This document shows positions 23,429 through 35,166 of a stretch of 64,000 bases of DNA, piece by piece (within the stretch, counting starts at the first letter, position 1; each line of letters opens with the position of its first letter). The DNA comes from Lethocerus indicus (lineage: Eukaryota > Arthropoda > Insecta > Hemiptera > Belostomatidae): contig JACDQD010000006.1 of NCBI GenBank assembly GCA_019843655.1, positions 19,548,246 to 19,612,245 on the forward strand, written 5' to 3'. Made by a program: the position numbers and the translations under genes. The notes beneath the pieces are model-generated. The model was not told the DNA's origin, did no database searches, and saw nothing but the letters and a program-made list of their open reading frames with translations.

Positions 23429-26400
23429 CACTTATATCGAATTAAAGAAAACGTTTAATATTATGTGTTTAATTAAATGCTGATTATTCAAAGCCATACT
23501 TAGGACTGAATTTTATTCATTATATTTAATTTCACTTCTGCTACTGACAGTGGAGACAAGTGACATAAATATCAGTATCAATAATTCCAGATGGATTTCA
23601 GCCCCATCAATGGTTGCGACTAAGTTACCCAATGTGTGTTCGTCTCAAACGTCTATTGCTAAGAAAATTTGATTGGAAAATTAGATACTGCCGGACCCGG
23701 ATTCTGAAATCTACGAATGCGCAGCTCTGTTCTATTGATCGTTATAAACTAAACGAAATTTAAAAGTGGGAGCATTATAAAATATACTTCTAAATAAAAT
23801 CTCATGTAATAACCTACACTAATTTATTTCACACTAGTCCCCTCCGAACAACCCTTATTGATCTTGTAATATGAATGTTGAATTTATGAAGTGCATACAA
23901 AAATAAACCAGATAATATACTTATTTATGAACTTAATTATGAATATGTTTTATCCTTCGTATTAAAAATATATGAAGGTTGCAAAACGAATTTTTCGGCA
24001 TAATTTGTAGAAATATAATTTCCCGAGTTGTAAATATTAGAGTACCTCAATATGCGTTATTATCTTTCGTATAATTCGTATAATTTCAGTTGTATCTTAT
24101 ATCGTCAGGAACTAAAACGTCAAAAGGCGTATTTGTATAATTATATACCTGAGCTCCATCAGCCGCTGACAGAATCGAATCCGGTTTAGTTCCGTGGACG
24201 AACAACGCGAGGAAATACTGGAGCAGGTGATAATGAAACGATATGAGGGCAATTATATCGGCTGCCAATTCAATTATCGCCCCCATACGTAATTCATGGG
24301 ACAAATGTGAACGCACTCTTTTAATTACGCGGTCGGCGGTCTGTGGGACTCCGGCCGAGCCCAACTCACTTGCGGTTAATTAACGTTAGCCGGAGTTATC
24401 CGGCACTCAACTGAATTAAATGCCGGAATCGATACATAAAACATTAAGGGAAGACGGATGCCTAGCCGGCCTCCCCCCATATCCACCGATGGTACGTCCG
24501 ATGGTAAGCCAACTGAAGTGAGCTCTGTCAATATTTCGCGAAATCAACTGCGTCCATTGGCATGCAGGTAGTAAATTGCATTCAGAAATTTCGGCATAAT
24601 CGGAGCACTGAATAAAAGCTGGTTTTTTTCTCTTCAATGCAACCCTACATCAGAACTAAGTCCCACCGAATGATTTGAACGAATAAAGTTGCTCAAAAAT
24701 TAAGCCCTATAAAATAATGTTGACGAGGAAGAAACTCGGAAGTCCGAAATTTAAGCCTGCTGTTTGCTTTAATAACTTTCATTTATCCAGGCAACAGTAA
24801 CTTTTACTTGTAACTCAAGAAACATAAAATTTTCGTCACATATTTTCAATAGTTTTCAAAAAACAAGGATATTTTAGTTACGTTTAAAGCAGCAATGAAA
24901 CATAACATTCAACGATCCGACATTGCCTGGCTACGAGGGGGAACAGAATGCGACCCTTGCGGCCAATCCGCATCCTAAGAATAAGCCAAAAGTCCTTTGA
25001 TCCTTATAACTTTGGAAGCATATTATTTGATACAGAAAATTATTATGGATTTGGAATATTCAGCAGTACGAAAAGAGTACAAAACTTGCTGTTGAACAAA
25101 AATTGTCTGCGTAACCGATAAAAATTAGATTCGGTGGACACAGTTTGAAGATGAATTGCATGTATTATTATAAACAAAATATAACATACTCTTAACTATT
25201 TTTTTTCTTCTAAAGATCTGTATTACGTGTTTAACAAGTTAGTAATATTATTCGGCGTGCAATTCTCTGACTCCTCCAGCCATTTTTGCTAGTTGGCCAA
25301 ACTGGGCCACCTCGCTATAACCAGGACTGTTTAAATTACTGAAGCAGCAACAGAATGCTTGCTCGACTTAAATAGTCGAGAGGGGGACAGTGATTCGAAA
25401 GGGTGAGTCTAACCCTGAACATTCACTACAATATAACAGGAAAAATTACAACATTATGACTCTTTCATTCTCATACACCCGAAAGTTATGCGCGTAATAT
25501 TAGATTTTTTAAAATCTAATCAGACATTATAAATAAGTCGATATTTGTATATTAATGGTTTAATTTTATGTACTTAGAATAAGAATATATATTAAATGTT
25601 ATGAATCCTTTTTTCAAATTTGATTTCAATTGAATATTTAGAATAATATTTATCGAACGATTGTATCCCACAGGTGTAATTACAATTAGTGTTTCGAGAA
25701 GAGTATTTTCGGACAGTTTGGGCAGTTGAAGAAAAACTCACCCCATTTTATTGTCTGTATAATGATTCCGACTAATAAAATGATTAAATCTGTTCTATTT
25801 ATTTTTTAATGGAATATTATTTAAATTAAATAATAATATAACATTATTCTTGTACTCCTAACGTGTGACTTGGTAGAACAGTGTTTATAATCTCTCTCCT
25901 ACAAAATACAGTGAAGAGGGATTGCATCCTACGACATGGACGAATACATATTTAGAAAGCCGGGAAGATTCGTATTTCTTATCAGATAGGTAGTAGGCCC
26001 AGCAGTCGGGGCGGTATGCGACGGTGGTGGGATCAGTTAGTTACCTGCAGTGAAGGGAGGTAGCATCGATAAGCGGCTTACTTATTGAGAGCTCCCCCAC
26101 CCAGTAAAATCGCCAAAACACCGTGTGGTGGGGAGCTCCGAGTCCCGGATTTTTACGGCCGACTCGCAAAAGGTCGGCGCCAGAAAGAGTTTTCTGGACC
26201 TCGAGGGGGAGGGGGCGAGAAACTGTTTTTCCTTCCTTTCAGGAGGGAAGGGGGGCAGAGAGGCCTTTTTTCGGTGTTTTCCGGTTTCCTGAGGGGGGCC
26301 GGGGGCGCCCGGTCGGACCCATAAAATAGAATTTTAATGGCAAATGCGTCGGCGGGGGCGGTGAGGGGTCATTTCGTCATAGGGTGGAGGAGTTAAAAAA

Positions 26401-27429
26401 AACGGGCTGGAGGGGGGTAGGAAATGGCCGCAGCAGGGATAAAAGCGATGGTTTTTACTCTTTCCCTTCCAGATATTTGTGATGAATTTATTTATAAACT
26501 TTCCCTAAAATCTGACTTACTATGGTGTAACACTTGGGGCACTACAATAAATCTGTTCGGCAGCTACCTGACGAACAAACTTTATTCAAGTAAGTGAGAA
26601 ACATAGAGAATAATTTATTGGAAATAAATCTTTTACCCGGAAATCAATCAAGTTGAAAAGATTTAATCTGACCCCCGTCACTAAGTAAAGTTAATTCTAT
26701 AAGTAAGGCTAAGTAAGGTTAATCTTAAAAATATGGATATTTAATTTAAAAAAATATATTTTCTCTTATAAAAAAAAGACGAGATTAATATGCAGCGGTC
26801 TATAGATTGGAGCCACACTCGCTCCAATTTTGATTCTAATTTGAAATTCAAAGGGAATTCCTTCCATTAATTAGTATTTACCTGAAGGACCTGCCCGAAT
26901 ATCAATGATTAGAGCAGTCCCGAGTGGAGCCAGTTGACTAGGGTTCAAATGGCGGTTACGGGCCAAATTTTCATTCAATTACAAACTTTAATAAATATAT
27001 GGATTAAAATTAATGAGGTCGGATTTTAAAAAACTGTCATAACGTTCATACATCACTTGCCTTTACCTATAAGATAAAGGATCAGTATGTTCTGGATGGG
27101 ATACTGGATTTGGTTGTTTTAGAACGATTATCGTAAACTAAGGATTTTATTTCGTAAGGTGCCCGGAAATTAGTGTCATTTTTCATCTTTTTAAATGTAT
27201 ACTTTAAACGTTTACCTTCTTTTGGCATCAACAAGCCGAGCCCACAAACAGGTCAGTTGTTGCAGAGAGGATAATCACTGAAAATATCCATGTCTGGTTT
27301 TTCGAGTCACATTTTCCTCGGGCAAAACAAATTCAATTTATAATTTCACTCGGTGCGAACAGACACACACACACAATATTAATAATCACACCCGCAACTG
27401 ACTTATTTGTACATATTTTGTTCACTGTC
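23425..27429. other. Non-coding stretch with enhancer-like block and GC-rich island
   Basis: 24086-24620 is moderately GC-rich with clustered TTAATTA, CAATTA and TTAGCCGG motifs and an uninterrupted 92-codon minus-strand frame lacking an ATG or any known domain. An inverted repeat, ATTAGATTTT-tt-AAAATCTAAT, lies at 25499-25520. A strongly G-rich island spans about 26020-26450. A tandem AAGTAAGG decamer pair lies near 26703-26722. No gene recognised. Confidence 0.45.
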
Positions 27430-27990
27430 ATTCACAGTTGTGTGGACCGCAGTTGGGGTCGGAGCCGGGTCGACTGGTGGGGTGCGTTGGCGGCGGCGAG
27501 AGTGGCGGGCGAGTAAGTGGGGCGGAGGTGTGAGAGAGAGTGTGTGCGACAGACAATGATAATGATAATAATAATAATAAAAGGTTATATCGGTGCGGGT
27601 CGTGGGCGTGACTTGGCGTCGCGGCGGTGCTCGCAGCTCGACTGGGGCCCCGGCTTCGGGCATCAACCCCCACCCTTCGCCGGATACCCGACGGCCGCCC
27701 CCGACCGGTACCGACCCCAATCGAACAAGCCCGAACCGCCCTGGACCGCCCCTATATACCCTCCGCCAAAACACCGAAGGGTAGGTAGGACCTGCCTAGT
27801 TTTCTGTGGGGCAGGCCTAAAAATGCACGGGAACCTAACTGAAGAATACGGACGGTCTTTTTCCACAAACACGCCGAAAATGTCTTCTACTGAGAGGAAA
27901 AAACAAGTACGCGATATAAAATCATCCGAAGTTCTGCAACCCTTTGCACTCCGTTGTCCCCTTTCGTGGGACATTAAAATTTGTTAGTGG
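27430..27990. other. GC-rich island holding the longest open frame of the window
   Basis: A CpG-rich island (27430-27790) with (GCG)-type repeats and an AAT/ATA trinucleotide run at about 27556-27581. A plus-strand frame of 156 codons (27517-27987) crosses it, but it starts at GTG, not ATG. It includes the trinucleotide run as an Ile string and then a Pro-rich part (WGPGFGHQPPPFAGYP...PPWTAPIYPPPKHRR), after which a good splice-donor match, AGG|GTAGGT, occurs at 27778. Equally long frames run on the other strand. It could be the first exon of an unknown gene, or merely a CpG-island promoter; I recognise no family. Confidence 0.2.
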
Positions 27991-28103
27991 TTACAGGGAA
28001 TTAAGTTATTTCTCCGCAACTTTTTGAGACGTTTATGTTTCCCTGATGTTTTCTCTTGAAACGGCACAAGACATCAAATCAAAATATAGTAAAATTACTA
28101 AGA

Positions 28104-28140
28104 TATATAAAAGAAATATCAGCGAGTTTTGAGTTTCAAC
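28104..28140 (+). promoter_or_regulatory. Candidate TATA/initiator promoter of the 28282 ORF
   Basis: TATATAAAAG at 28104-28113 is followed 34 bp on by TTCAAC, whose A at 28138 could be a start site. A second initiator-like TCAGTC is at 28148-28153. Transcription would run to the right, towards the small ORF. Confidence 0.3.
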
Positions 28141-28281
28141 GCTGAGCTCAGTCTGGTTTGAAGCATCGAGCGATATAGATAGATCTAACGAGTGAGAAAA
28201 TCGGAAGTGATTCTTCTCTTGGTAAATAAGTTCTTTTCGTAAATATGATTTTGTAACAGATTTGTTTTTTTTATTAGAACA

Positions 28282-28440
28282 ATGGCAAAACGTTCAAACA
28301 GGATTGAGTCTCATGATACAAGTATTAGTGAAGATGAGCTCCAGATAGACGTTTATGCAGACACGGTAGATAGACTAAATCTAGACGAAAACGAAAGCAG
28401 TGACAGTGACATCAGGCAACCACCGAGGAGTAACTGGTAG
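28282..28440 (+). CDS. Possible small acidic protein or truncated transposase N-terminus (52 aa)
   Basis: A true ATG opens a 52-codon frame (MAKRSNRIESHDTSISEDEL ... DENESSDSDIRQPPRSNW) ending in TAG. It is hydrophilic, starts basic and is rich in Asp, Glu and Ser. Just upstream, GTAAATAAG at 28222 and TTTGTTTTTTTTATTAG ending at 28277 have the form of a 56-bp intron, with the ATG four bases after the acceptor; a TATA box lies further up. Acidic Asp/Ser-rich N-termini ending in an SDSD stretch are known in piggyBac-like transposases, and another frame after the stop reads SGVQRETIKKQQKRREN, so a broken transposase gene is possible. No catalytic domain is visible. It could equally be a chance ORF or a first coding exon. 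Confidence 0.3.
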   Translation: MAKRSNRIESHDTSISEDELQIDVYADTVDRLNLDENESSDSDIRQPPRSNW

Positions 28441-29634
28441 CCAACATCCAGAATGGTCCGGAGTGCAAAGGGAAACAATAAAAAAACAACAAAAACGACG
28501 TGAAAACCATAATTTTCCATGATTCCCGAGTAATATAAAAAACTGTAGGCAAGGATTTTACTTGGCAAATTATATAAAATTTACCTTCGTTTATTTCACG
28601 TGGAAAAACCGGAAAAAAGAGGAATGAGAGGAATGACAGCTCCACTGCCTCAACTGCGATAGAGACGATGGTAATTCGCCTGCTTGATGTCTAGAATGAG
28701 AGAAAGACATGGTTATAAATTTAAAATGGCTATAATTAGAAAACTGTCACATTGTTTTGGCCACCACAATCTGACAGTAGACAAGACGTGTATCAATTTT
28801 CGCGAAACGTGAATGACAATGAGCATGCCCGATCGCTATTGTCTACATCGGCTCAAGGAACTCATTAATTTAGTTCCAGGAACAGTCCTCGGTTTCAGTC
28901 GGTATCAGTTCGCGGGGATCAATCTACTTGGCTAAACCGAACTGGAAACCGCTAATCGCTAATGACGTTTAATTTCCCGATAGATAGAGGCAACACTTAC
29001 TGAACGCGTCAACACGGCTGAGCAAATATTTTAATTTATAGCTGGCCCGTGTGCATGAGAGCGCGCGTATGAGTGGTGTCGGCAAACAACGTGCGGCCTG
29101 AATTCATATCGATCGGCTGTATAATTAATGGCTTTCCCAGCGCTGCATCCCTTAAACGTGGATTGCAGACTTCCCTTTTCCAGAATGAAATGTTAGATCT
29201 TGCAACTGTCACTTGAATAAAACCGATAACCAGGCTCCGACCAGTCCAGTTTCAAATGCCACGAGGGTCACATACACTCTTCATTACAAGCAAGCGAATT
29301 GTGTAATACTATATCAACCAACATTTTTTCAGATTTTAAGAACTGATTGATGTAAATTTTAATTACATTAAACTCGGTAATAAAGGTGAAATATGTATTG
29401 TCCCGATAAAGGTTCCCGTATAAAGAAAAGTTAATATATACAAATTCATTTTCTGCGTGAATATCGATTAAGAAATCTTCATACAATTTTAAGCGTTTGT
29501 ATAAATTTAATTTAACAGTGAGGATTATTTTCCTGTCACGCTTTAGGTAAACAGCTTTTGCTACAGATAATTATGGCAAACAGAGTCAAAGGCGGGCGAA
29601 AAATCTATAAAACGGTTGCTTATAGACCAGGCGT
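28441..29634. other. Non-coding stretch, part enhancer-like
   Basis: 28780-29180 has a balanced, motif-dense composition unlike the AT-rich surroundings: TTTAATTTATAGC, TATAATTAATGGC, an ATCGATCGG block and GAGCGCGCGTATGAG. It looks like a regulatory element but has no conserved name that I recognise. A 72-codon minus-strand frame at 29268-29486 is AT-rich and featureless. Confidence 0.4.
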
Positions 29635-29666
29635 CTTTGTACCTTTGCACCTTTGTCCCTTTGTAC
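29635..29666. repeat. Four tandem CTTTGNNC octamers
   Basis: CTTTGTAC, CTTTGCAC, CTTTGTCC and CTTTGTAC follow each other without gaps. CTTTG is the core of TCF/LEF-type HMG-box sites, so this is either a chance minisatellite or a homotypic site array. Confidence 0.85.
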
Positions 29667-30679
29667 TTCAAGTAATAATGTTAGGCTAAACATATTACCA
29701 TCGTAATTGCTATTTCGACGGAAACCGCAAAATTGATTTGGTCCAGAGTATCAGCTTTGTTGTTCCATTTGCGTGAAAATCTTTACGAGAGAATTACAAA
29801 CAAAGCGGGGCAAAAATTATACTTTTAATTGGTAATATATATAAATAGGTGTGTATCAGCATGACGATCGCGCCCAGTGTTGTGAATAATGAATCCGAAC
29901 CTTTATATTGTAGAGCAGGTGTAATTTATTTACGTTTATAAGTGTCACAAAACATACGACTGCAGTTGTTTTACTCAATATATGGTAGTGGTGAGACTTA
30001 AATCTTAAAACTTAAAATTAAATGTACATAATGTTTCAAACTTTGTTTAAATTATTCACACAAAATATTTTGAAATTATTCTTCAGTATTATTGAAAATA
30101 TTGATATTTAATTGAATATATTGTTTTAGAAACAAATCCTTGATTTATCAGTAGTGGGTTGTACTTGTTAAAGGTCTCTCGATGGATTCGGGCAACATTA
30201 AGACATTGTTAACTCATTTTTCCCGGACTAAAAAGTTCGTCCCGCTATGCGCTGTATCGTGTGCGTGTCGTAAATCAGCAGCGTGAACACGCGGAAAAGG
30301 GGGGAAATTCGTGTGGGAACTCGCAACAGACTTTTGTGTGTGTGGGCCGGATGGCTGTTGAGGGGGAGGCCCCTCCTTTCGATTCATCGCCTCCTGAACT
30401 CCGGCGGAGAAATTTCGGCTGTTGGGCTCAACTTTGTACCGGGACTGTTCTTATGCATATTCATAAAACTCCCTCCCGACCACGTTCGCTACGCAGCTCC
30501 ATTTGTCGGGGAGTAGGCGATAACTTTACAAGACGATATATTCGAGTGCCCGAGGAGACAATGTTTTTGTTTCTCTGCTCTGTCCCCCGGATAGCATTCT
30601 GAATGTTACAGGTTGTATTAAATCAGATCGGTTCTACTATTTCATTGGCATTTACGTTCAAATTGAATTCGTTCGATTG
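29667..30679. other. Non-coding stretch with GC-rich island at 30240-30560
   Basis: AT-rich, then a GC-rich island with overlapping plus-strand frames that lack domains. No gene recognised. Confidence 0.5.
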
Positions 30680-30905
30680 CTTAGCAGGTCGGAAGGAGAA
30701 ACTGCAAATTGAATGGTGCGGCCATGTCGAAAGGATCGGCAATAACAGGAGGCCGGAGGGAGCACTGGGCAAAACTTTGAGATAAAGAAAGGAGAGATAA
30801 AATAAGAACAATGGGGACCTCGGGAGAAAGCAGGCGATATTCAGGAAGATGGAGAAAATTCTTACAATCAGTGCAGAATAGAGGAAATTCACAGATAAAA
30901 ATCAT
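30680..30905 (+). pseudogene. Degraded LINE C-terminal fragment
   Basis: The plus frame reads AGRKEKLQIEWCGHVERIGN then NRRPEGALGKTLR before a stop at about 30783. Non-LTR retrotransposon polyproteins (Jockey/RTE/CR1-like) commonly end with a block of the form LxWxGHVxRMxxxRxPKxAL, then a GRPRxRW segment. After a frameshift the DNA continues as GESRRYSGRWRKFLQSVQN, which resembles that second part. No upstream reverse transcriptase or endonuclease is visible, so this is a 5'-truncated, frameshifted relic. The match is pattern-based; the clade is uncertain. Confidence 0.45.
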
Positions 30906-33900
30906 GGGACCAGAAATAGAATAATTTGTAACAAAGCGTACCCATAGTATAGTATCACATCGACAGATCATGTTACAATATTAGGTTGGTAAATACGTAA
31001 AATTTAAAAATCGTATTCTATTTTTTAAATTTTTGAGGGAGGGCATTGAGAAAATGGACTAACAAGTGTTTCTTTTAAGGAAGGAAGATACTATAAACTT
31101 GTTTCATAAATATGGTGCACGGTTTAGTTTTCTTCGTTATATTTCTCAAAGGAGTCCTTCAATCAGTTCTCATATGGATCTTAGACAGTTAAATAAAGAA
31201 AGGATAATCAATATCTAGTGCAAACAGCAAACAACAAAATGATTTGATTTGAAAGAGATATCGAATGACAGGGATGTCTTCATTACTTCAGTATGAGATG
31301 AAAGTGATTTTAACGGGAGGAATCAAAGTGCTAAGTGAAATATTATTTAACCTATAGTAAAATCAATTTTACCAGAGAAGGTTTATTTTCCCGCTACATC
31401 TTCTGGCATTTGGTACAGCCACTGTTCGGGGTATAAATCTAAGTTGGAGGGAGGGGTAGGGGTAAACTGGACAGGCAGACTGGAGGAAGTTTGGGCGGTG
31501 GGCCGGAGGTTGGATGGCTTGTGGGGGACTTATTAAGCTCCCGGGGCCTGGGACTAAATAGAGGAGGATCTACTTAAAGTTTGGCAGTTTGGCTGTATGG
31601 CCGGCATTCAATCCTCTTCCTCGTCTCGCCCCTCCTCTACCCCTTCGCTTAATTTTGCCTCTATTAAAGATAATGTAACAAAAGGCGTAATGTATGGGCT
31701 GCCGTTTACCATCCCCGCCACGACTTAGTCGGAGGGGAGGAGATAAGCGGCCGAAATGACCTACTGGGGGCTCATAATTATTGTGCCGAATAACTCCGAG
31801 AGCTTTTACGCGATTAGCAACTGGAGGGGAGCGGGAATTGCTAAATAAATGATCGCCCCTAAGTGAGCCATTAAACATTATTAGACGACAAAACAAACCC
31901 TGCTACTCCCACCCTCCGAACGCTTTAATTGGTTCAACTCTCACTTCTCTATATCTTATACTTGATCCGTGTGGGAGTTTCTTAATTCCGCTCGGTCCCC
32001 TATTTGGCTTACACAATTAACAAAACGGTTATCAAGTTTCGCGGAAAACCCGTTGTGGAAAAGAAATTTAATAACTGAAATTTTATATGGTTTATTCTTA
32101 AAAATATCCAGTATTTAATATAGGGGATGAACTTGTTTTTGATATTTTCTTCCTCGCAATATACTTCCTAGAAACAGCAGAAACAATATGAATTTTCATT
32201 AATATTAGCAAGGCTTGTAGTAATTGCTGAAATCCTACCCTGCTTTCTATGTAGTGCAGAGTTTTATATAAAATAGAATAATATGATATCACCCAGCACA
32301 CTTTATGGGTTTGTGGAGATGTATCGTCTAAGGAAGCGGCGCGTTAATACATGGAAATGGAATTATTGGAACGTATAGAAAGTTATATTTTCCACCTCAC
32401 AATTTCAAGTAAAAGTATATCATCTTTTGTTCATATTAGTTCAATCCCTGCTCTCAAACTGTTCAGTTTCTTCTGATAAAATATAATTAAAATATAAACA
32501 GAAATTAATCATATTCGAAATTTAAAAAGTGAAAAAAGTGAAAATGATATTTTAATGCATTTGACTTAATCTGAGTGAATTATTTTATCAAAGCATCAAA
32601 TCAATTTGAATATAGTATTTTCACTGTACCTCATTTCCTAAAGTAAAATATACCGCATAGAGAGTACTATTAAATTCGTTCTTTTGATAGTTTTATTGCG
32701 GCACGAGTACTCTGCTTTGAAGAACTTCAGATCAATATTTTCCCATTAGAAATGTAATTTTCACATAATTCTGGACGAAGTTGATACAATTTTGTATTTG
32801 ACTTAAAGACTAACTCCAAATAGAAGTTCTCTTTGCATGCTTGTGGCCGAACTATTCAGCTGGAATAGGTTTAATCCAAGTTCAAGACTGTCACGGTTTT
32901 TTAAGATGCGCAGTCTTATCAATGTATATAGTTACACCCAACCACAATAGGAACTTATTTCCAGGTCAACAGATTTTCTGTGTTTTATTCAGGACAGAAA
33001 TCAACAGTTTTGTTTGCCTAATCTCTAAGTCAACTTCCAATCAGGGAAAAGTTTCTGTTACTGCAGCGTTACTAAGTACAATTACTGACTAGTTAAATAT
33101 TACTGACAAAAAAAATTCTTTATATTAATTTGGCATTTATTGTCGATAAATTGATTTTTGTTGTTGTGGTTAGAAGTGCAATAATATTAATGGTAATGAT
33201 AGTAGCTTATCCACGGTTCAGATATCTCAAATTCTTACTGAACATCCGATTGCAACAATGATATGCATAACTAACCGAATAACTCCATTAAATGGATAAT
33301 GCGACCGCCCCATTACTATTATATCACTTCTATATTAACAATAAAGAACGCATATTTAAAATACAGAATGACCGTTCATCCGTCCCATTTATAGAGTAAT
33401 TCAAAATTAACGATTCATTGGATAGTAATTATTTCAATTAATTCAATTTCAACGACCGTGAATGTATGAATACTCTGAATATGTGGCAAATCTATCTCGT
33501 ATACGCTGATATTTTTCAACAGAATATAATTATAATTGGGGTAATTGAAAAATACCAGATTGAAATGTTATACTTCCAATTAAAATAAAGTTATTTACAG
33601 TATACCTCGTCATTAAACAAATCCCGAGGAAGTTTTCTTTATGTATTTCTACAAACAAATACGCGGCAATATGTAGTAAACAGATATTTCATATTAAAGT
33701 CGATGGAGTTTAGGGTAATTGAATTTTAAATAATATTATTCCTGATAATTTGGAACTGGCGTTTGTGCACAGTATTCTAAATCGGTTCTCTGTTTATTAA
33801 TTTGAAATTATTGGAACATTTGTGAATAATTATCTCTCGTCGTCTACATCCGATCCCGTTCTGCCGGTGACTACATCGTTGCGCCAGCTAAATATCGAAC

Positions 33901-34960
33901 ATGTATTTCACCTCTCCCGTAATTCCGGCCTGTAAAAACGCAATGGACTAAATGATAAAAGCATACGCATTTCGCTCGGGTACAATTTTAGGAAGTGCCG
34001 TGATCGAAAAGGGACAATTGTTCGTCCTGCCGGCCGTTTCAAAGGGGGTTTCGGAGTGGGGACGGGTTTTCAGAAAGGCGGGCAATTTCGAAATGGATAT
34101 TTTAAAACAGTGGGGACGGGGGTGGGTTGGGGTTTTTTTTTCGGTTGTCTCAGCCGATTGTCGGCCGGCGGACGGGGGATTCGCTCCGTTCTAGATTCAA
34201 CCCGTCGTCCCGCCAACCGCGGCCTTTGTTTGTGCGGGCTCTCCCTCCTGAGGGCGCGAGTTGTGGCATTAGTGGATACAGTATTGATTGAGGGCGGGCG
34301 GCTCCGAGGGTGTCCTCTACCCCGGCCCCGCCGCACCTTTCTTCCCTATGCCCGGCCCTACCACAAAAGTCCTCCCCTAGTACAACGCTAGGGCTCCCGA
34401 TTGAAGTTTTTGCGAAGAAACTTCGCCCGAGTGAGGGACTTCCGCCGAAACTTCTTGTTCGCCCTCTACAATTAAAGCTTGAACTCAGAGAGATTGGTCT
34501 CATCAAATAATTTATAAAGTAATTTCTTAAACGGTTTTGATAAGATTCCAGAATTGCAACAAAACAATCACCCTCTATAAAAGGTACAATGCGAATATGA
34601 ACATTGTCTCAATCCAAATTATGTTAGCAACTTGTATAAGGACCTTAAAAAGACGGCTAGTTTCGAAATGAATATTCTAACAGAATACTGTGTCATAATC
34701 GATATGAGGCCTGACAACGAGTAAGGGTGAGGAATGTTTCCTTGCATCAGGTAATATGATTGTACAATAATATTGTTTCGAGGCCAAATGGATGGATAAA
34801 CCGTATAATTTTCTGAAATATTGTCAGAATCTGTGCAAGAATTTTGAACGGATCACATTCAAGGTTGGGCCTAGAGACGAAATGGATTTAATTGGTTCGA
34901 AGTAATGAAGAGGAATATGAATTTTGATGTAACAATATACACAAACAGGTACCTTCAGCT
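30906..34960. other. Non-coding stretch with two GC-rich islands
   Basis: Islands at about 31430-31880 (opening with GGAGGGAGGGGTAGGGG) and 33990-34460. 31900-33950 is AT-rich with no detectable feature. Frames in the 33990-34460 island are long on both strands, as expected from GC-rich DNA, and show no domain. Confidence 0.5.
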
Positions 34961-35166
34961 GTTTGTTGTGTTTCTGTCTCCCTCACTGGTTTGGTCTTTT
35001 GCTAGACCGGTTTCGGCTGCTCGCCATCTTCACTAGCGGTGTTAGAAGATGGCGAGCAGCCGAAACCGGTCTAGCAAAAGACCGAACCAGGGAGAGGAGA
35101 CAGAAACACAACAAATCTACGTTATTCCAAACCCTCGCAGACCACAAAACAGGTATGTTAAACTAG
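34961..35166. mobile_element. FB1 copy 4, collapsed to a near-perfect hairpin
   Basis: The left arm (34963-35030: TTGTTGTGTTTCTGTCTCC, GGTCTTTTGCTAGACCGGTT, TCGGCTGCTCGCCATCTT) and right arm (35045-35114) are inverted copies differing by only a few bases over about 70 bp, separated by a 14-bp loop. The whole interior has been lost. The right side keeps the outer TIR (CCTCGCAGACCACAAAACAG then GTATGTTAAACTAG); the left side lacks it. AGGTACC occurs just outside both ends (34948-34954 and 35165-35171) and might be a target duplication. Open frames across it are repeat translations. Confidence 0.8.

Noticed and set aside
34056..34506. Frames of 88-118 codons on both strands
   Set aside because: Stop codons are rare in GC-rich DNA; mutual overlap and lack of any motif argue against coding.
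34963..35166. Open frames sharing a WFGLLLDRFRLLAIF-type peptide here and at 38847-39035, 48025-48279 and 53433-53624
   Set aside because: The shared peptide is only the translation of the foldback arm on either strand; the frames follow the repeat, not a protein family.
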